Assembly (NCBI GenBank): GCA_964603905.1
Contig: CAZRWH010000006.1
Coordinates: 1 to 58,431 of the forward strand
DNA: 58,431 nt
From: CAZRWH01 sp964603905
GTDB taxonomy: Bacteria; Patescibacteriota; Gracilibacteria; UBA1369; UBA12470
Direction of reading: 5' to 3'
Shown: positions 42,931 to 51,357 of the stretch, in pieces
How positions within the stretch are numbered: the stretch's first letter is position 1
Layout of the letters: each line of letters opens with the position of its first letter
Program-made: the position numbers and the translations under genes
Notes under the pieces: model-generated
Seen by the model: only the letters and a program-made list of their open reading frames with translations
Databases searched by the model: none
What the model was told of the DNA's origin: nothing

Positions 42931-42994
42931 CAATCACTAATCACTGTTCACTGTTCACTGTTCACTGTTCACTGTTCACTGTCCACTGTTCGCT
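42931..42994 (+). repeat. Heptamer array running into murJ
   Basis: The longest clean array: about seven CACTGTT units with one CACTGTC variant, flanked by AATCACTA. Its right part is coding: on the - strand it reads AAC AGT GGA CAG TGA, the last four codons and stop of murJ. Confidence 0.92.
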
Positions 42995-44331
42995 ATCCCG
43001 CGAAGCGAGATCACCAACATCCCAACCTGCACCAAAAGCCCCGTTCCAAAAGCAACCGGAATCGCATAAACTCCAATCTCTCCAGCCAAAACCGACGACA
43101 CCAAAATCGTCAAAGCCAAAGTAAACACATGAATCATTGACGGACGCAGTGTGTTTTTCAACGCATAATGAGCCCTCGCAAGCAAATGCATCAAACTTTC
43201 AAGCGGCACAGAAACACAATAAACAACCAACATCGAAGCGGTCAAAGCAACCGCCGCCTCGTCAAAAGCCCCGCCACCTAACAGAAGTGAAATTACAAAT
43301 TTCGACACAATCGCCAACGCAATCGCCGCTGCACTCGTCGCAAGAAAAATCCTCAGAGCCTTCTCTCTAACAACCCTCCGAAACTCCTTCAAATTATTGT
43401 TCGCCGCAAGATGCGAAAGCTTCGAAAAAGCCGCAAGAGCAATTGCAATTCCAATCAAACTAACCGGAACACTCTGAAAATTTCTCGAAAAACTATAAAC
43501 CGTCACACTCCCCTCAGGAAGATTTGAAGCAAGCCTCACAAACCAAATCAAAAGAATCTGCCACATCCCCAATTGAACCATTTTCGGAAGCATCAGCTTA
43601 AGCGTTTGCTTTAAATTTTCATCCACCTCAAAAGTAACCTTCGGCCTCAACCCATACCTCAAAGCCGGCACAAGCCGAACCAACATGTGCATACTCGCCC
43701 CGAGAAGAGTCCCACAAACAAGCCCCGCCAGCCCAAACCGCGGAACCAAAACAAGAACACCAAAAATTATCCCAATATTATAAAAAACCGGCGCCAACCC
43801 ATACCACAAAAACCCCCGGATACTTATCAAAACAGACCCAAAAGTATTACTAACCGTAAACAAAATCGGCGAAATCAACATAAGCCGCGTCAACAAAACA
43901 TAAAGCTCCTTCTGCTCAGCCGAAAAACCAGGAACAAGAACATCAACAAGCCCAGGCAATGCAATCGCAAAGCCCAAGCCAACCACAACCAAAACAGCAA
44001 TTCCATACGACAAAATCTGACTCATATAAATGTTCGCTTTCTTGAGCGACTTCTCATCCAATTCGGTAAAAATCGGCACAAACGCCGCCAACAAAGCACC
44101 TGTCACAAAAACCGCCAAGAACAGATCAGGAAACGTAAACGACGCATTATAAACATCAAGTTCCGACCCAGCACCAAACTGATACGCAAAAATCTTATCC
44201 CTCGCCAAGCCAAACGCATAACTCAAACCCGACGTCAGCATCAACGCAAACGAAGTATGCAAAAGTAAATTCCGCACTCCCCCAGCCTCCTCACGCTTTT
44301 CACGAATTTTGAGTAAAAAATGTCTAATCAT
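42976..44331 (-). CDS. murJ: Lipid II flippase MurJ (MviN family)
   Basis: 451 aa with about 12-14 membrane helices. The N-terminal region (FALMLTSGLSYAFGLARDKI, YQFGAGSELDVYNASF, FPDLFLAVFVTGALLAAFVP) is diagnostic of MurJ, which moves lipid II across the membrane for peptidoglycan synthesis. It is shorter than the usual ~510 aa, the loss being at the C-terminus, where the last residues NSGQ and the TGA stop come from a heptamer array. The ATG at 44331 is chosen over one six codons upstream because MIRHFLLKI fits the family. It works in the same pathway as the transpeptidase at 7722. Confidence 0.92.
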   Translation of the reverse strand: MIRHFLLKIREKREEAGGVRNLLLHTSFALMLTSGLSYAFGLARDKIFAYQFGAGSELDVYNASFTFPDLFLAVFVTGALLAAFVPIFTELDEKSLKKANIYMSQILSYGIAVLVVVGLGFAIALPGLVDVLVPGFSAEQKELYVLLTRLMLISPILFTVSNTFGSVLISIRGFLWYGLAPVFYNIGIIFGVLVLVPRFGLAGLVCGTLLGASMHMLVRLVPALRYGLRPKVTFEVDENLKQTLKLMLPKMVQLGMWQILLIWFVRLASNLPEGSVTVYSFSRNFQSVPVSLIGIAIALAAFSKLSHLAANNNLKEFRRVVREKALRIFLATSAAAIALAIVSKFVISLLLGGGAFDEAAVALTASMLVVYCVSVPLESLMHLLARAHYALKNTLRPSMIHVFTLALTILVSSVLAGEIGVYAIPVAFGTGLLVQVGMLVISLRGIANSGQ

Positions 44332-44365
44332 CGAAAAAGATATTACCACAACTTATCCGCCCAGT

Positions 44366-44394
44366 TTGACCAGAAGAGCCTTTTCTGTTATAAT
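44366..44394 (+). promoter_or_regulatory. Strong promoter of the first beta-protein gene
   Basis: TTGACC (44366-44371) and perfect TATAAT (44389-44394) are 17 bp apart. The -10 region and the bases after it (CTGTTATAATTACA) are nearly the same as in the promoter at 45028, so promoter and gene were duplicated together. Confidence 0.85.
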
Positions 44395-44420
44395 TACAGG
44401 ATAAATTCTAAAAAAATCTA

Positions 44421-45014
44421 ATGAAAAACAAAAAATTAACAACACTCATAATTGCTACAGCAATATTAGCAAATGCAATTCTTCTAGGGCTAGCAAACGC
44501 TGAAGACACAACTTCTCAAGTTGAAATTATAGGAGGAAGCGTAACAATGGAAGTTCCTGCGTCTCTAAATTTCGACTCAATAAGCACAAGTGCTGCCGAC
44601 CAAATAATAGCTGCAGACGGAACAGAAAATTCATTCTTCATCGAAGACCTTACGTCAGATGGATCAACGTGGGACATTGATATTGCAATTGCAGGACCGT
44701 TCATAAACCATTCAACAGGGACTACGATTCCTCTCGGAATCCTAAACTCAAGGGTTAGACTCGACTTCGACCGTGACGATATAAGCTGGTCAGACCTTGG
44801 AACATCTTCAGGTTGTGGCTCAGCAGGAATTACCCTACTAGGAACACTCGGAAGGGTTGGCCTTCACACCACTGCAAATGTAGATGCAATAGAAGCAGAC
44901 TCAACACGACGAGCAGTAAAATGTGGCCTAACACCTAGCCTGGACATGAAAATTCCAGGAGGAACTGCTGCCGGAACATACCAATCAACTCTTGTGTTCA
45001 CTCTCACAACTTAA
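44421..45014 (+). CDS. Secreted WxL-like beta-domain protein (paralogue 1)
   Basis: 197 aa with a signal peptide cut near ANA-E. The mature part is a beta-sandwich with the strand EDLTSDGSTWDIDIAIAG, two cysteines (~134 and ~174) likely in a disulfide, and a closing IPGGTAAGTYQSTLVFTLTT strand like the end of WxL surface domains. It is ~45% similar by eye to the product of 45137-45745. Probably a surface structural protein. Codon use is ordinary for + strand genes, unlike its paralogue. Confidence 0.8.
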   Translation: MKNKKLTTLIIATAILANAILLGLANAEDTTSQVEIIGGSVTMEVPASLNFDSISTSAADQIIAADGTENSFFIEDLTSDGSTWDIDIAIAGPFINHSTGTTIPLGILNSRVRLDFDRDDISWSDLGTSSGCGSAGITLLGTLGRVGLHTTANVDAIEADSTRRAVKCGLTPSLDMKIPGGTAAGTYQSTLVFTLTT

Positions 45015-45027
45015 ACATACCGAAGGC

Positions 45028-45056
45028 TTGACTAAATCCTTCTGTCATGTTATAAT
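45028..45056 (+). promoter_or_regulatory. Strong promoter of the second beta-protein gene
   Basis: TTGACT (45028-45033) and perfect TATAAT (45051-45056) are 17 bp apart, with a leader of about 75 bp to the ATG at 45137. Confidence 0.88.
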
Positions 45057-45136
45057 TACACGATATTACAAAAATCAAGCTCCTTGAAAAGCCGGCCCTC
45101 TAAAACAAAATAGCAAAATTGTAACATTTCAAAACA

Positions 45137-45745
45137 ATGAAAAACAAAAAACTTACAGCAATCGTAGTTGCTGCTGCTCTTGTAGCAAACGTAGTTCTTT
45201 TCGGTCTTGCTTCTGCTGACGATACTACTTCTCAAGTACAAATCACAGGTGGAACTGTCACTATCGACGTGTTCCCAACAATGAACTTCTCAGACATTGA
45301 CACAAGTGCTGCAGACCAACTTATCACTTCAACAGGAGGACCTAGCTCTTTCCAAGTTGAAGACCTTACATCAGACGGATCAACATGGGACGTCACACTA
45401 GAAATCGCAGGTAGCTTCCTTGATTGGAGCACTGGACGTACTATAGTACTAGGAGAAGATGGTGTAGATCTAAGATATGACCTAGACAAAGACGAAGCTG
45501 ACTGGGCTGACCTAGACGATACTCCAACTGGAAACTGTCTTGAAGCCACTAGCGGAATGGCAATCGAAGGTCTTGAAGGAGGAATATTCTTCCACGATAC
45601 AAACCCACAAACAATTATCACAGCAGACACTACTCCTAGAGCAATAAACTGTGGTATCACACCTATCCTTGAAATCAACGTACCTGGTGGAACTCTATCT
45701 GGAACATACCACAACACTTTGACTTTCACTCTTACAACATACTAA
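45137..45745 (+). CDS. Secreted WxL-like beta-domain protein (paralogue 2, probably abundant)
   Basis: 202 aa, signal peptide ending ASA-D. It shares with paralogue 1 the N-terminus (MKNKKLT), EDLTSDGSTWDV, two cysteines (~135 and ~174) and the closing VPGGTLSGTYHNTLTFTLTT. Codon choice is distinct from the surroundings: CTT, TCT, GCT, ACT and GGT are frequent although + strand genes here favour A- and C-ending codons. With a consensus promoter and a strong terminator, this suggests one of the most highly expressed genes of the region, such as an S-layer-like or fibre subunit (inference). Confidence 0.85.
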   Translation: MKNKKLTAIVVAAALVANVVLFGLASADDTTSQVQITGGTVTIDVFPTMNFSDIDTSAADQLITSTGGPSSFQVEDLTSDGSTWDVTLEIAGSFLDWSTGRTIVLGEDGVDLRYDLDKDEADWADLDDTPTGNCLEATSGMAIEGLEGGIFFHDTNPQTIITADTTPRAINCGITPILEINVPGGTLSGTYHNTLTFTLTTY

Positions 45746-45769
45746 GCACGTAATATCAAATACTTAAAA

Positions 45770-45797
45770 GGCACCTCTCTCGCGGGGTGTCTTTTTT
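45770..45797 (+). terminator. Rho-independent terminator
   Basis: GGCACC (45770-45775) pairs with GGTGTC (45786-45791) across a short GC-rich loop and is followed by six Ts. It ends the abundant beta-protein gene. Confidence 0.92.
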
Positions 45798-45810
45798 ATA
45801 AAAAATTCCC

Positions 45811-45884
45811 ATCACTGCTCTCTGCTCCTTGCTAACTGCTGACTAAAACCATCACTACTGACTACTGACTCATTCCTACTAACT
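45811..45884 (+). repeat. Double heptamer tract
   Basis: Two tracts in series, each led by CCATCACT: the first has CTGCTCT, CTGCTCC, TTGCTAA and CTGCTGA units, the second CTACTGA, CTACTGA, CTCATTC and CTACTAA. The second tract's CTCATTCCTACT string recurs at 55211. Confidence 0.8.
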
Positions 45885-45918
45885 AAAAAAGGCTTTCCCG
45901 TGATGCCGCTAGCTCATT

Positions 45919-46018
45919 AAACACAGAATCCTGGTAACCAGGGTGGGTTACCGCATCTGGTCGCCACAGCGACTAGAGATGTTGGAATCCCTTAAGGATG
46001 GGGGTAGAGTTTGTGTTT
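45919..46018. other. Multi-hairpin element between convergent genes (possible structured RNA)
   Basis: AAACACA (45919-45925) can pair with TGTGTTT (46012-46018), closing a loop with three hairpins: CCTGG-TAA-CCAGG (45930-45942), GTCGC-CACA-GCGAC (45960-45973) and ATCC-CTTAA-GGAT (45987-45999). Just upstream, GTGATGCCGCTAGCTC partly resembles the GCGATGCCACGCAAGAGCT motif of the nested palindromes. No protein frame here has supporting codon use. Strand and function are not known. Confidence 0.5.
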
Positions 46019-46065
46019 TCAAAACCACGCGTACATCACAGAAAGCAACTCCAACTATACCGTCA

Positions 46066-46710
46066 CTAAAACGAATAGTCAATTTTCTCAGAAGCTCCAG
46101 AAGAACCAATAATCTCAAGCTCAATAACACCAATCAACTCGTCATATTGATCAATATAAGTCTCCTTGATAACGCTCAAATCAAACTTCAAAGAAGTGCT
46201 GATATAAGCCTCACACATATCTCCATAGCCCTCATGTTTCAGATATAAATCAACTTGATCTTCATCTTCTGCAGACTGAAAACTTCCATCCCACAACAAA
46301 TCAAAATCATGTTCTCCGCAGCCTCCACTATACCCAACATTCACATACAAGATATCTCCATCCAAAAACAAAACATCCTCATACATATCGTTCCCTAGCG
46401 AAAAACCATCATTATCCGATGGAATTGAATACACTGCCTGAACATCTTCTGCAGTACCATCAGAAACATCCGCTTCGTCCTCAAGATAGTTCACAAGATT
46501 GTCGATAATTTGCGCCATTTCCGCACGATTAACCGGATCTCCAGGCCGATAATACGCCCTATCTCCAACAACAATGCCCTTTTCTACAAGATTGTAAACA
46601 GCCTCTTCATACCAAATACCATCCTCCACATCCGCAAAATATTCAGTTGTTGCAATCGAAACCGGAACCACCAACACAACTAGGATGAAACTAATCAGTA
46701 ATTTTTTCAT
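46066..46710 (-). CDS. Secreted protein with one SLH domain
   Basis: 214 aa. Signal peptide (MKKLLISFILVVLVVPVSIA), then a single S-layer-homology domain: YFADVEDGIWYEEAVYNLVE and DPVNRAEMAQIIDNLVNYLE. The C-terminal ~110 residues are beta-rich with a GGCGEHDFDLLWDG stretch and two cysteines. SLH domains attach proteins to secondary wall polymers. The frame can be read on through the N gap into the next gene, but that is an artefact; the ATG at 46710 with its signal peptide is the true start. Confidence 0.88.
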   Translation of the reverse strand: MKKLLISFILVVLVVPVSIATTEYFADVEDGIWYEEAVYNLVEKGIVVGDRAYYRPGDPVNRAEMAQIIDNLVNYLEDEADVSDGTAEDVQAVYSIPSDNDGFSLGNDMYEDVLFLDGDILYVNVGYSGGCGEHDFDLLWDGSFQSAEDEDQVDLYLKHEGYGDMCEAYISTSLKFDLSVIKETYIDQYDELIGVIELEIIGSSGASEKIDYSF

Positions 46711-46755
46711 AACACAAAAAGTTAAAATATGTCGCTCCCAGAGTAGCATAGTTAG

Positions 46756-46855
46756 NNNNNNNNNNNNNNNNNNNNNNNNNNNNNNNNNNNNNNNNNNNNN
46801 NNNNNNNNNNNNNNNNNNNNNNNNNNNNNNNNNNNNNNNNNNNNNNNNNNNNNNN
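46756..46855. other. Scaffold gap (100 Ns)
   Basis: The flanks do not overlap each other. The gap hides the C-terminus of the M50 protease and part of the SLH gene leader. Confidence 0.95.
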
Positions 46856-47490
46856 GTTATCGCCAAAATCCCCGTACTAATCACAATGTACAAATACGAA
46901 ATCACAAACCACAAAACCGAAACCCCAAAGATTTGTTTAACAAGAAATATATCCAGCACCACAAAAATCATGAAGTACATCGGCCCCTTATGCAAAAAGT
47001 TCATGTACTGACGATAATATTTCGAAGGGATAAAAGCGCCCAAAACCTTCGACCCATCAAGAGGCGGAAACGGAAGGAAATTAAACAAAAACAGAACAAT
47101 CGAAAGCTGAAAAATAGCACCAAAAAGCCCACCAATCCACGCAAGCGACTCAACTCCAGACGTCATTATGTATTTGTAAGGAAGCGCCATAGCAAAAGCC
47201 AAAACCAAATTAGCAGCAGGACCAGCAGCCGCAGTAATAGCGCTGTCTCTAACAGGCTGCTTGAAATTCCCAGGATTAACAGGTACAGGCTTCCCCCATC
47301 CAAGACCAACCAAAAACAAAAGGATAGTCCCCATTGGATCCAAATGAGCCAAAGGATTAAGGGTCACACGCCCCTGATGCTTGGCCGTAGGATCCCCAAG
47401 ATAATTAGCAGTCCACGCATGCGCAAACTCATGAAAAGTCAGAACAACCACGAGCGCCACGACTAAATATAAGAAATTATTCATGGACAT
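46856..47490 (-). CDS. Site-2-protease-like M50 metalloprotease (C-terminus in gap)
   Basis: At least 211 aa. An intramembrane zinc protease: HEFAH motif in the first helix (VLTFHEFAHAWTANYLGD), the GPAANLVLAF helix and the third ligand region FPPLDGSKVL, with about five membrane segments. The family is usually 210-230 aa, so only a few residues are lost in the gap. It may cut membrane-bound regulators or signal-peptide remnants. Start at MSMNNFLYLV (47490). Confidence 0.9.
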
Positions 47491-47602
47491 ATAGTACGGC
47501 GTGTTGGAGGTTTTGTGAAGACGCAGACGAAAAATGGCTTGCAAAACAGGTCTAATCAGATTAAACTCTCGATGCTCCGATTAAAGAGCAGTAATATTGA
47601 AC

Positions 47603-47662
47603 GTTTTTACCAGAAAAACACCATCACTACTACTACCACTACAACTACTAACTACCTATACT
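47603..47662 (+). repeat. Hairpin-capped tract before rpmB
   Basis: GTTTTT-ACCAG-AAAAAC (47603-47619), ACACCATC, then CACTACTACTACCACTACAA and further ACT/ACC units, ending just before the ATG at 47663. Confidence 0.78.
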
Positions 47663-47854
47663 ATGTCTAGAAAATGTGAAAAATGTGGCAAATGTCCATC
47701 AACAGGACACAATGTCAGTCACTCAAACAGAAAAACTAAGAGAAGATTCCTTCCAAACATCATTACGAAAAAAATCTACGATCCAGCAAAAAACGTGCTA
47801 AAAAAGATGAAAATCTGTACACGTTGCCTACGAACAATGAGAAAGAACGGATAA
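47663..47854 (+). CDS. rpmB: 50S ribosomal protein L28
   Basis: 63 aa: MSRKCEKCGKCPSTGHNVSH, SNRKTKRRFLPNI and CTRCLRTMRKNG are the L28 hallmarks, with two zinc-type CxxC pairs. Length is normal. The frame extends upstream through the tract, but the ATG at 47663 is the family start. TTGCAA (47539-47544) and TAAACT (47562-47567), 17 bp apart, are a weak candidate promoter. It ends in the terminator at 47889. Confidence 0.95.
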   Translation: MSRKCEKCGKCPSTGHNVSHSNRKTKRRFLPNIITKKIYDPAKNVLKKMKICTRCLRTMRKNG

Positions 47855-47888
47855 CAAATACTCCTCCGGCCAAGAACGAGAGGTTAAG

Positions 47889-47916
47889 ACGCGAGCCTAA
47901 CGGTTCGCGTTTTTTT
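47889..47916. terminator. Two-way rho-independent terminator
   Basis: CGCGAGCC-TAAC-GGTTCGCG followed by seven Ts ends rpmB on the + strand. The T-run supplies the TAA stop (47915-47917) of the - strand gene, so the hairpin can also end that transcript. Confidence 0.9.
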
Positions 47917-49063
47917 ATACCAAGACAAACGTTACATTCTTTGACTTCTCCTTCCCTTTGTCATTAGTAAAAGTAATCTTATGAGAAAACTCATTAGCAC
48001 TTGATTTTGATGTAAGTCCAGCAACAAAAGAACCAATCTGATCCAATGAAACATGCACAGGAAAGCTACCAGGCCCTTTCACAGGACCAATAACCGCATC
48101 AAAACCGCCTTTTCCGTCAGGAGCCAATGACTTAAAAGCACCCTCTATCCCTAAAAGCTGCATTTTAAAACTACGTCCATTAATACGGAAATATTTCCCC
48201 ATTATCTGCAAAACCTCACCACTACTAAGCACAAAAGCACACGACTCACCCTTTTCAAAATCAAACGATTCAGTAGGTGCTTCTTGAAAAGGTCCCGTAC
48301 TCGCTTGCTCGGGCACAACAGGATCTTCACCTTCCTTTGGCTCACCTGCAGACAGTGCCATTTTTGCCTTTTCAACCTTCTGTAAATATTGAAACAAGCT
48401 AGCTCCCCCAGTAATCTCAGCCGAAGGATTTTCCTCAAGATATTTCTTGAGATCATCCTTGGTATTAATCTTGTATTTTTGCTTAATCAAAACGATGTCA
48501 TCATCCTCTACTTTAATTCCTGACGGAACTTTTTTACTAGCAATCAACTGATCCACAACACCTTGATAATCATCCTTCAAAGTATTTAGTTCTTCCTTTC
48601 CTTTCTCAACAGCTTTCTTCACTTCCTCCTCCCCTCCTCCAGCAAAAGTCCCAACAATATTCAAAAACAATTCCTTCGCCGCTTTCGACGAATTCACAAT
48701 AACAGTCAAAATAGCCGAAATTGTTGCGCTAGGAATAATCTTGCTAATCGCACTGTGAATCTCCTCAGACGTGAGATTGTCAGCCGCCGAAGAGTCCGAG
48801 GTTTCTGGCGTAGGAACCGCACTTTCCCCCTCCTCTTCAACCGATTCCAAAAGCTCATCTGCTTGTTTTCCAGACTCTTCCAACTCTTCATCTTTCGCTT
48901 TTTGAGCTTCGGCAACATCAGCCGCACGCTGTTTTTGAGCCTCAGCAGCCGCTTCTTCAGCAGCAGGATCCTGTTCTGAAACAGGTTCAGGAGTGCCAGC
49001 AGGTGCTTCAGGTGCATCACCAGGCTTTTCCGCCCACACAAATCTTTTTTCGAATAAATCCAT
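47915..49063 (-). CDS. Unrecognised 382-aa protein with coiled-coil and two folded regions
   Basis: No signal peptide. Residues ~10-100 are Pro/Ala/Glu-rich and helical (EEAAAEAQKQRAADVAEAQK). Residues ~100-135 are moderately hydrophobic (IIPSATISAILTVIVNSS) and might touch the membrane. Residues ~150-250 are helical, with KYKINTKDDLKKYLEENPSA. The C-terminal ~110 residues are beta-rich, with repeated glycine turns. Function unknown. Promoter at 49145. Confidence 0.75.
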   Translation of the reverse strand: MDLFEKRFVWAEKPGDAPEAPAGTPEPVSEQDPAAEEAAAEAQKQRAADVAEAQKAKDEELEESGKQADELLESVEEEGESAVPTPETSDSSAADNLTSEEIHSAISKIIPSATISAILTVIVNSSKAAKELFLNIVGTFAGGGEEEVKKAVEKGKEELNTLKDDYQGVVDQLIASKKVPSGIKVEDDDIVLIKQKYKINTKDDLKKYLEENPSAEITGGASLFQYLQKVEKAKMALSAGEPKEGEDPVVPEQASTGPFQEAPTESFDFEKGESCAFVLSSGEVLQIMGKYFRINGRSFKMQLLGIEGAFKSLAPDGKGGFDAVIGPVKGPGSFPVHVSLDQIGSFVAGLTSKSSANEFSHKITFTNDKGKEKSKNVTFVLV

Positions 49064-49144
49064 GTTTATTGAGCCTTTCAGGCAAGTTATTGATTCCGCC
49101 AGAACCGCTTCGCTTTCTTGCGGTAGGTTCTGAAATATCAGTTA

Positions 49145-49150
49145 ATTATA
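49145..49150 (-). promoter_or_regulatory. Minus-10 box of the 382-aa gene
   Basis: A perfect TATAAT on the - strand preceded by TTTCTGG, the same context as at 25282-25310 (TTTCTGGTATAATT). No good -35 is visible 16-18 bp upstream. Confidence 0.5.
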
Positions 49151-49217
49151 CCAGAAAAAGCTAGATTAAACCAGGGAAGTAAGGTATAAAGTCCCCTGAT
49201 TACATCACAAAAAACAC

Positions 49218-49307
49218 GGAGAGGTCGCATAGTGGCTTAGTGCGCTCGCTTGGAAAGCGGGTAGACTCGCAAGGGTCTCGGGGGTTCGAATCCCCCTCTC
49301 TCCGCCA
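49218..49307 (+). tRNA. tRNA-Ser (anticodon GGA)
   Basis: Acceptor GGAGAGG/CCTCTCC, anticodon stem CTCGC/GCGGG with loop TTGGAAA (anticodon GGA), long variable arm, T-arm GGGGGTTCGAATCCCCC, discriminator G and an encoded CCA. 90 nt, as expected for a class II tRNA. Confidence 0.97.
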
Positions 49308-49328
49308 GTGTAGTAGCGAGATTTTTGA

Positions 49329-51332
49329 TTAAAATAATTTCACCCATTCATCACTCCTCAAAAAGGCTCGTGGATCGGTACAGTGTCTTACGGCAGCATG
49401 CCTCACAAGCCAAGCAATATCGGAAAAACTAGCAAATTCTTCTTCTCCCAAGATTGCAGTAACATCAGCTTCCACTTTCCTCAAAAAGGCCCTCGGGTTT
49501 TTGCGATAATTCACAGCAGCATGCTTCACAATCCAAGGGGTGTCGGTAAAGCTAGCAAATTCCTCCTCTTTTAAGATCTCAGTCAAATCCGCTTTCATGT
49601 TTCTTAAAAAGGTTCGTGGGTTTTTGCGACGCACGACGGCATTCCTCACAATTCCAGGAGTATCAGAAAAACTAGCAAATTCCTCTTCTCTCAAGATTGT
49701 AGCAACATCAGCTTCCACTTTCCTCAAGAAAGCTCGTGGATCTTTGGGATGGCTTAAGACAGCAACTCTCGCAATCCAAGGAGTATCAGAAAAACTAGCA
49801 AACTCGTCTTCTTTTAAGATCTCGGTAAAATCCACTTTAAGTTTCCTCAAAAAGGCCCTCGGGTTTTTGCTATAATTTACAGCAGCATGCTTCACAATCC
49901 AAGGGGTGTCGGCAAAGCTAGCAAACTCTTCTTCAAAAAATTCCTGCCAATAGCTAAGCCCCCCATACGTCATAACCTTTTCTAACAATCGTGCATCAAC
50001 TCTAATTCCATGTTTGTTAAATAACGCAATAACATCCTGTATTTCTGTCCAAAAATCAGCCAATTCATCACCTGTAATCGTTAAATATTCCGCTTTTTTC
50101 TTGGACTTCAAATAACCCTTTACCATTTTTCCATAAATACCAGAAAACAAATTTGCAAACTCTTCACCCTCGTAATCATCACACATAATTTCAAATAAAG
50201 TATCTATTCTGCCTAATACTTTTCTTACCTCGTCATCAACTTGCGAGAGAATAGCCCTGTCTTTTGGCACAACTTTGCCTACCATCGATGCCTCTCCATT
50301 ACGCAACATTGCGCGAGTTCTAGCCAAAGTACCACCCGTAACTTTTCTCAAAAAAGCCCTAGGATCTTTAGGATGCCTTACAACAGCATATCTCACAACC
50401 CCAGGGGTCTCAGCAAAACTAGTAAATTCTTCTTCCCCCAAGATTACAGCCACATCACATTCCACTTTCCTCAAAAAAGCTCGTGGAGATTTCCGGTGAT
50501 TTACCGAGGCATATCTCACAATTCCAGGAGTATCTACAAAACTAGCAAACTCCTCTTCTCCTAATATATTATCAACATCAGCTTCTACTTTTCTCAAAAA
50601 AGCTCGTGGGTTTTTGCGACGCACGACGGCATGCCTCACAATTCCAGGAGTATCTACAAAATTAGCAAACTCCTCTTCTCCTAATATATTATCAACATCA
50701 GCTTCTACTTTTCTCAAAAAAGCTCGTGGATCTGTAGGACAATTTATGACAACATACCGCACAACTCCAGGGGTATCGGCAAAACTAGCAAATTCTTCTT
50801 CTCCCAAAATTCCATCCATATCAGCTTTTGCTTTCCTTAAAAAAGCTCGTGGAGATTTACGGTGCTTAACAATAGCATGTCGCACAATCCCAGGAGTTTC
50901 AGTAAAACTAGCAAACTCTTCTTCAAAAAATTCCTGCCAATAAATAAGTCCCCCATAAGTCATAACCTCTTCTAACAATCGTGCATCAACTCTAACTCCA
51001 TGTTTGTTAAATAACACAATAACATCCTGTATTTCTATCCAGAAATCAGCCAATTCATCACCTGTAAGTGCTAGATCTCCAGCTTTCCTCTTGGCCTTTA
51101 AGTACCCCTTTACCATTTTTGCATAAATACCAGAAAACAAATTTGCAAAATCTTCCCCCTCGTAGTCATCGCAAATAACTTTAAACAAAGAGTCTATTTT
51201 GCCCACTACTTTTCTTACCTCGTCATCAACTTGCGAGAGAATAGCCCTGTCTTTTGGCACAACTTTTCCTCCGGTCGATGCCTCACCGTTACGCAACATT
51301 TCACGAGTTCTGGAAAAAGTATTAACTGTCAT
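49329..51332 (-). CDS. Internally duplicated repeat protein
   Basis: 667 aa, cytoplasmic. Two halves of about 330 aa are near copies: each opens with LRNGEAS...GKVVPKDRAILSQVDDEVRK, has a conserved DYEG(E/D)(E/D)FANLFSGIY helical region and ends in four or five ~45-residue repeats of the form EEFASF-x-(D/E)TP-x-(I/V)-V-(R/K)-x-A, then PRAFLRK. These look like alpha-alpha repeats for protein binding. I cannot name the family. The DNA duplication is recent enough to show long identical stretches. The ATG at 51332 is chosen because one 18 codons upstream overlaps the -35 box. Confidence 0.85.
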   Translation of the reverse strand: MTVNTFSRTREMLRNGEASTGGKVVPKDRAILSQVDDEVRKVVGKIDSLFKVICDDYEGEDFANLFSGIYAKMVKGYLKAKRKAGDLALTGDELADFWIEIQDVIVLFNKHGVRVDARLLEEVMTYGGLIYWQEFFEEEFASFTETPGIVRHAIVKHRKSPRAFLRKAKADMDGILGEEEFASFADTPGVVRYVVINCPTDPRAFLRKVEADVDNILGEEEFANFVDTPGIVRHAVVRRKNPRAFLRKVEADVDNILGEEEFASFVDTPGIVRYASVNHRKSPRAFLRKVECDVAVILGEEEFTSFAETPGVVRYAVVRHPKDPRAFLRKVTGGTLARTRAMLRNGEASMVGKVVPKDRAILSQVDDEVRKVLGRIDTLFEIMCDDYEGEEFANLFSGIYGKMVKGYLKSKKKAEYLTITGDELADFWTEIQDVIALFNKHGIRVDARLLEKVMTYGGLSYWQEFFEEEFASFADTPWIVKHAAVNYSKNPRAFLRKLKVDFTEILKEDEFASFSDTPWIARVAVLSHPKDPRAFLRKVEADVATILREEEFASFSDTPGIVRNAVVRRKNPRTFLRNMKADLTEILKEEEFASFTDTPWIVKHAAVNYRKNPRAFLRKVEADVTAILGEEEFASFSDIAWLVRHAAVRHCTDPRAFLRSDEWVKLF

Positions 51333-51357
51333 AATGTCTGAGCAAATAAAGACTCGA

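Noticed and set aside
42931..42994. CRISPR-like array.
   Set aside because: The unit is only 7 bp and there are no spacers or cas genes.
45938..45955. AGGGTGGGTTACCGC resembles a T-box antiterminator (AGGGTGG-N-ACCGCG).
   Set aside because: There are three bases where the T-box has one, no specifier stem, and no aminoacyl-tRNA synthetase or amino-acid gene downstream on that strand.
45943..46248. 101-codon frame on the + strand through the multi-hairpin element.
   Set aside because: It overlaps the SLH gene 3' end on the other strand and lacks similarity or codon support.
46066..47544. One 492-residue gene across the Ns.
   Set aside because: It joins an SLH protein with its own signal peptide to an M50 protease; the fusion exists only because Ns are read as open.
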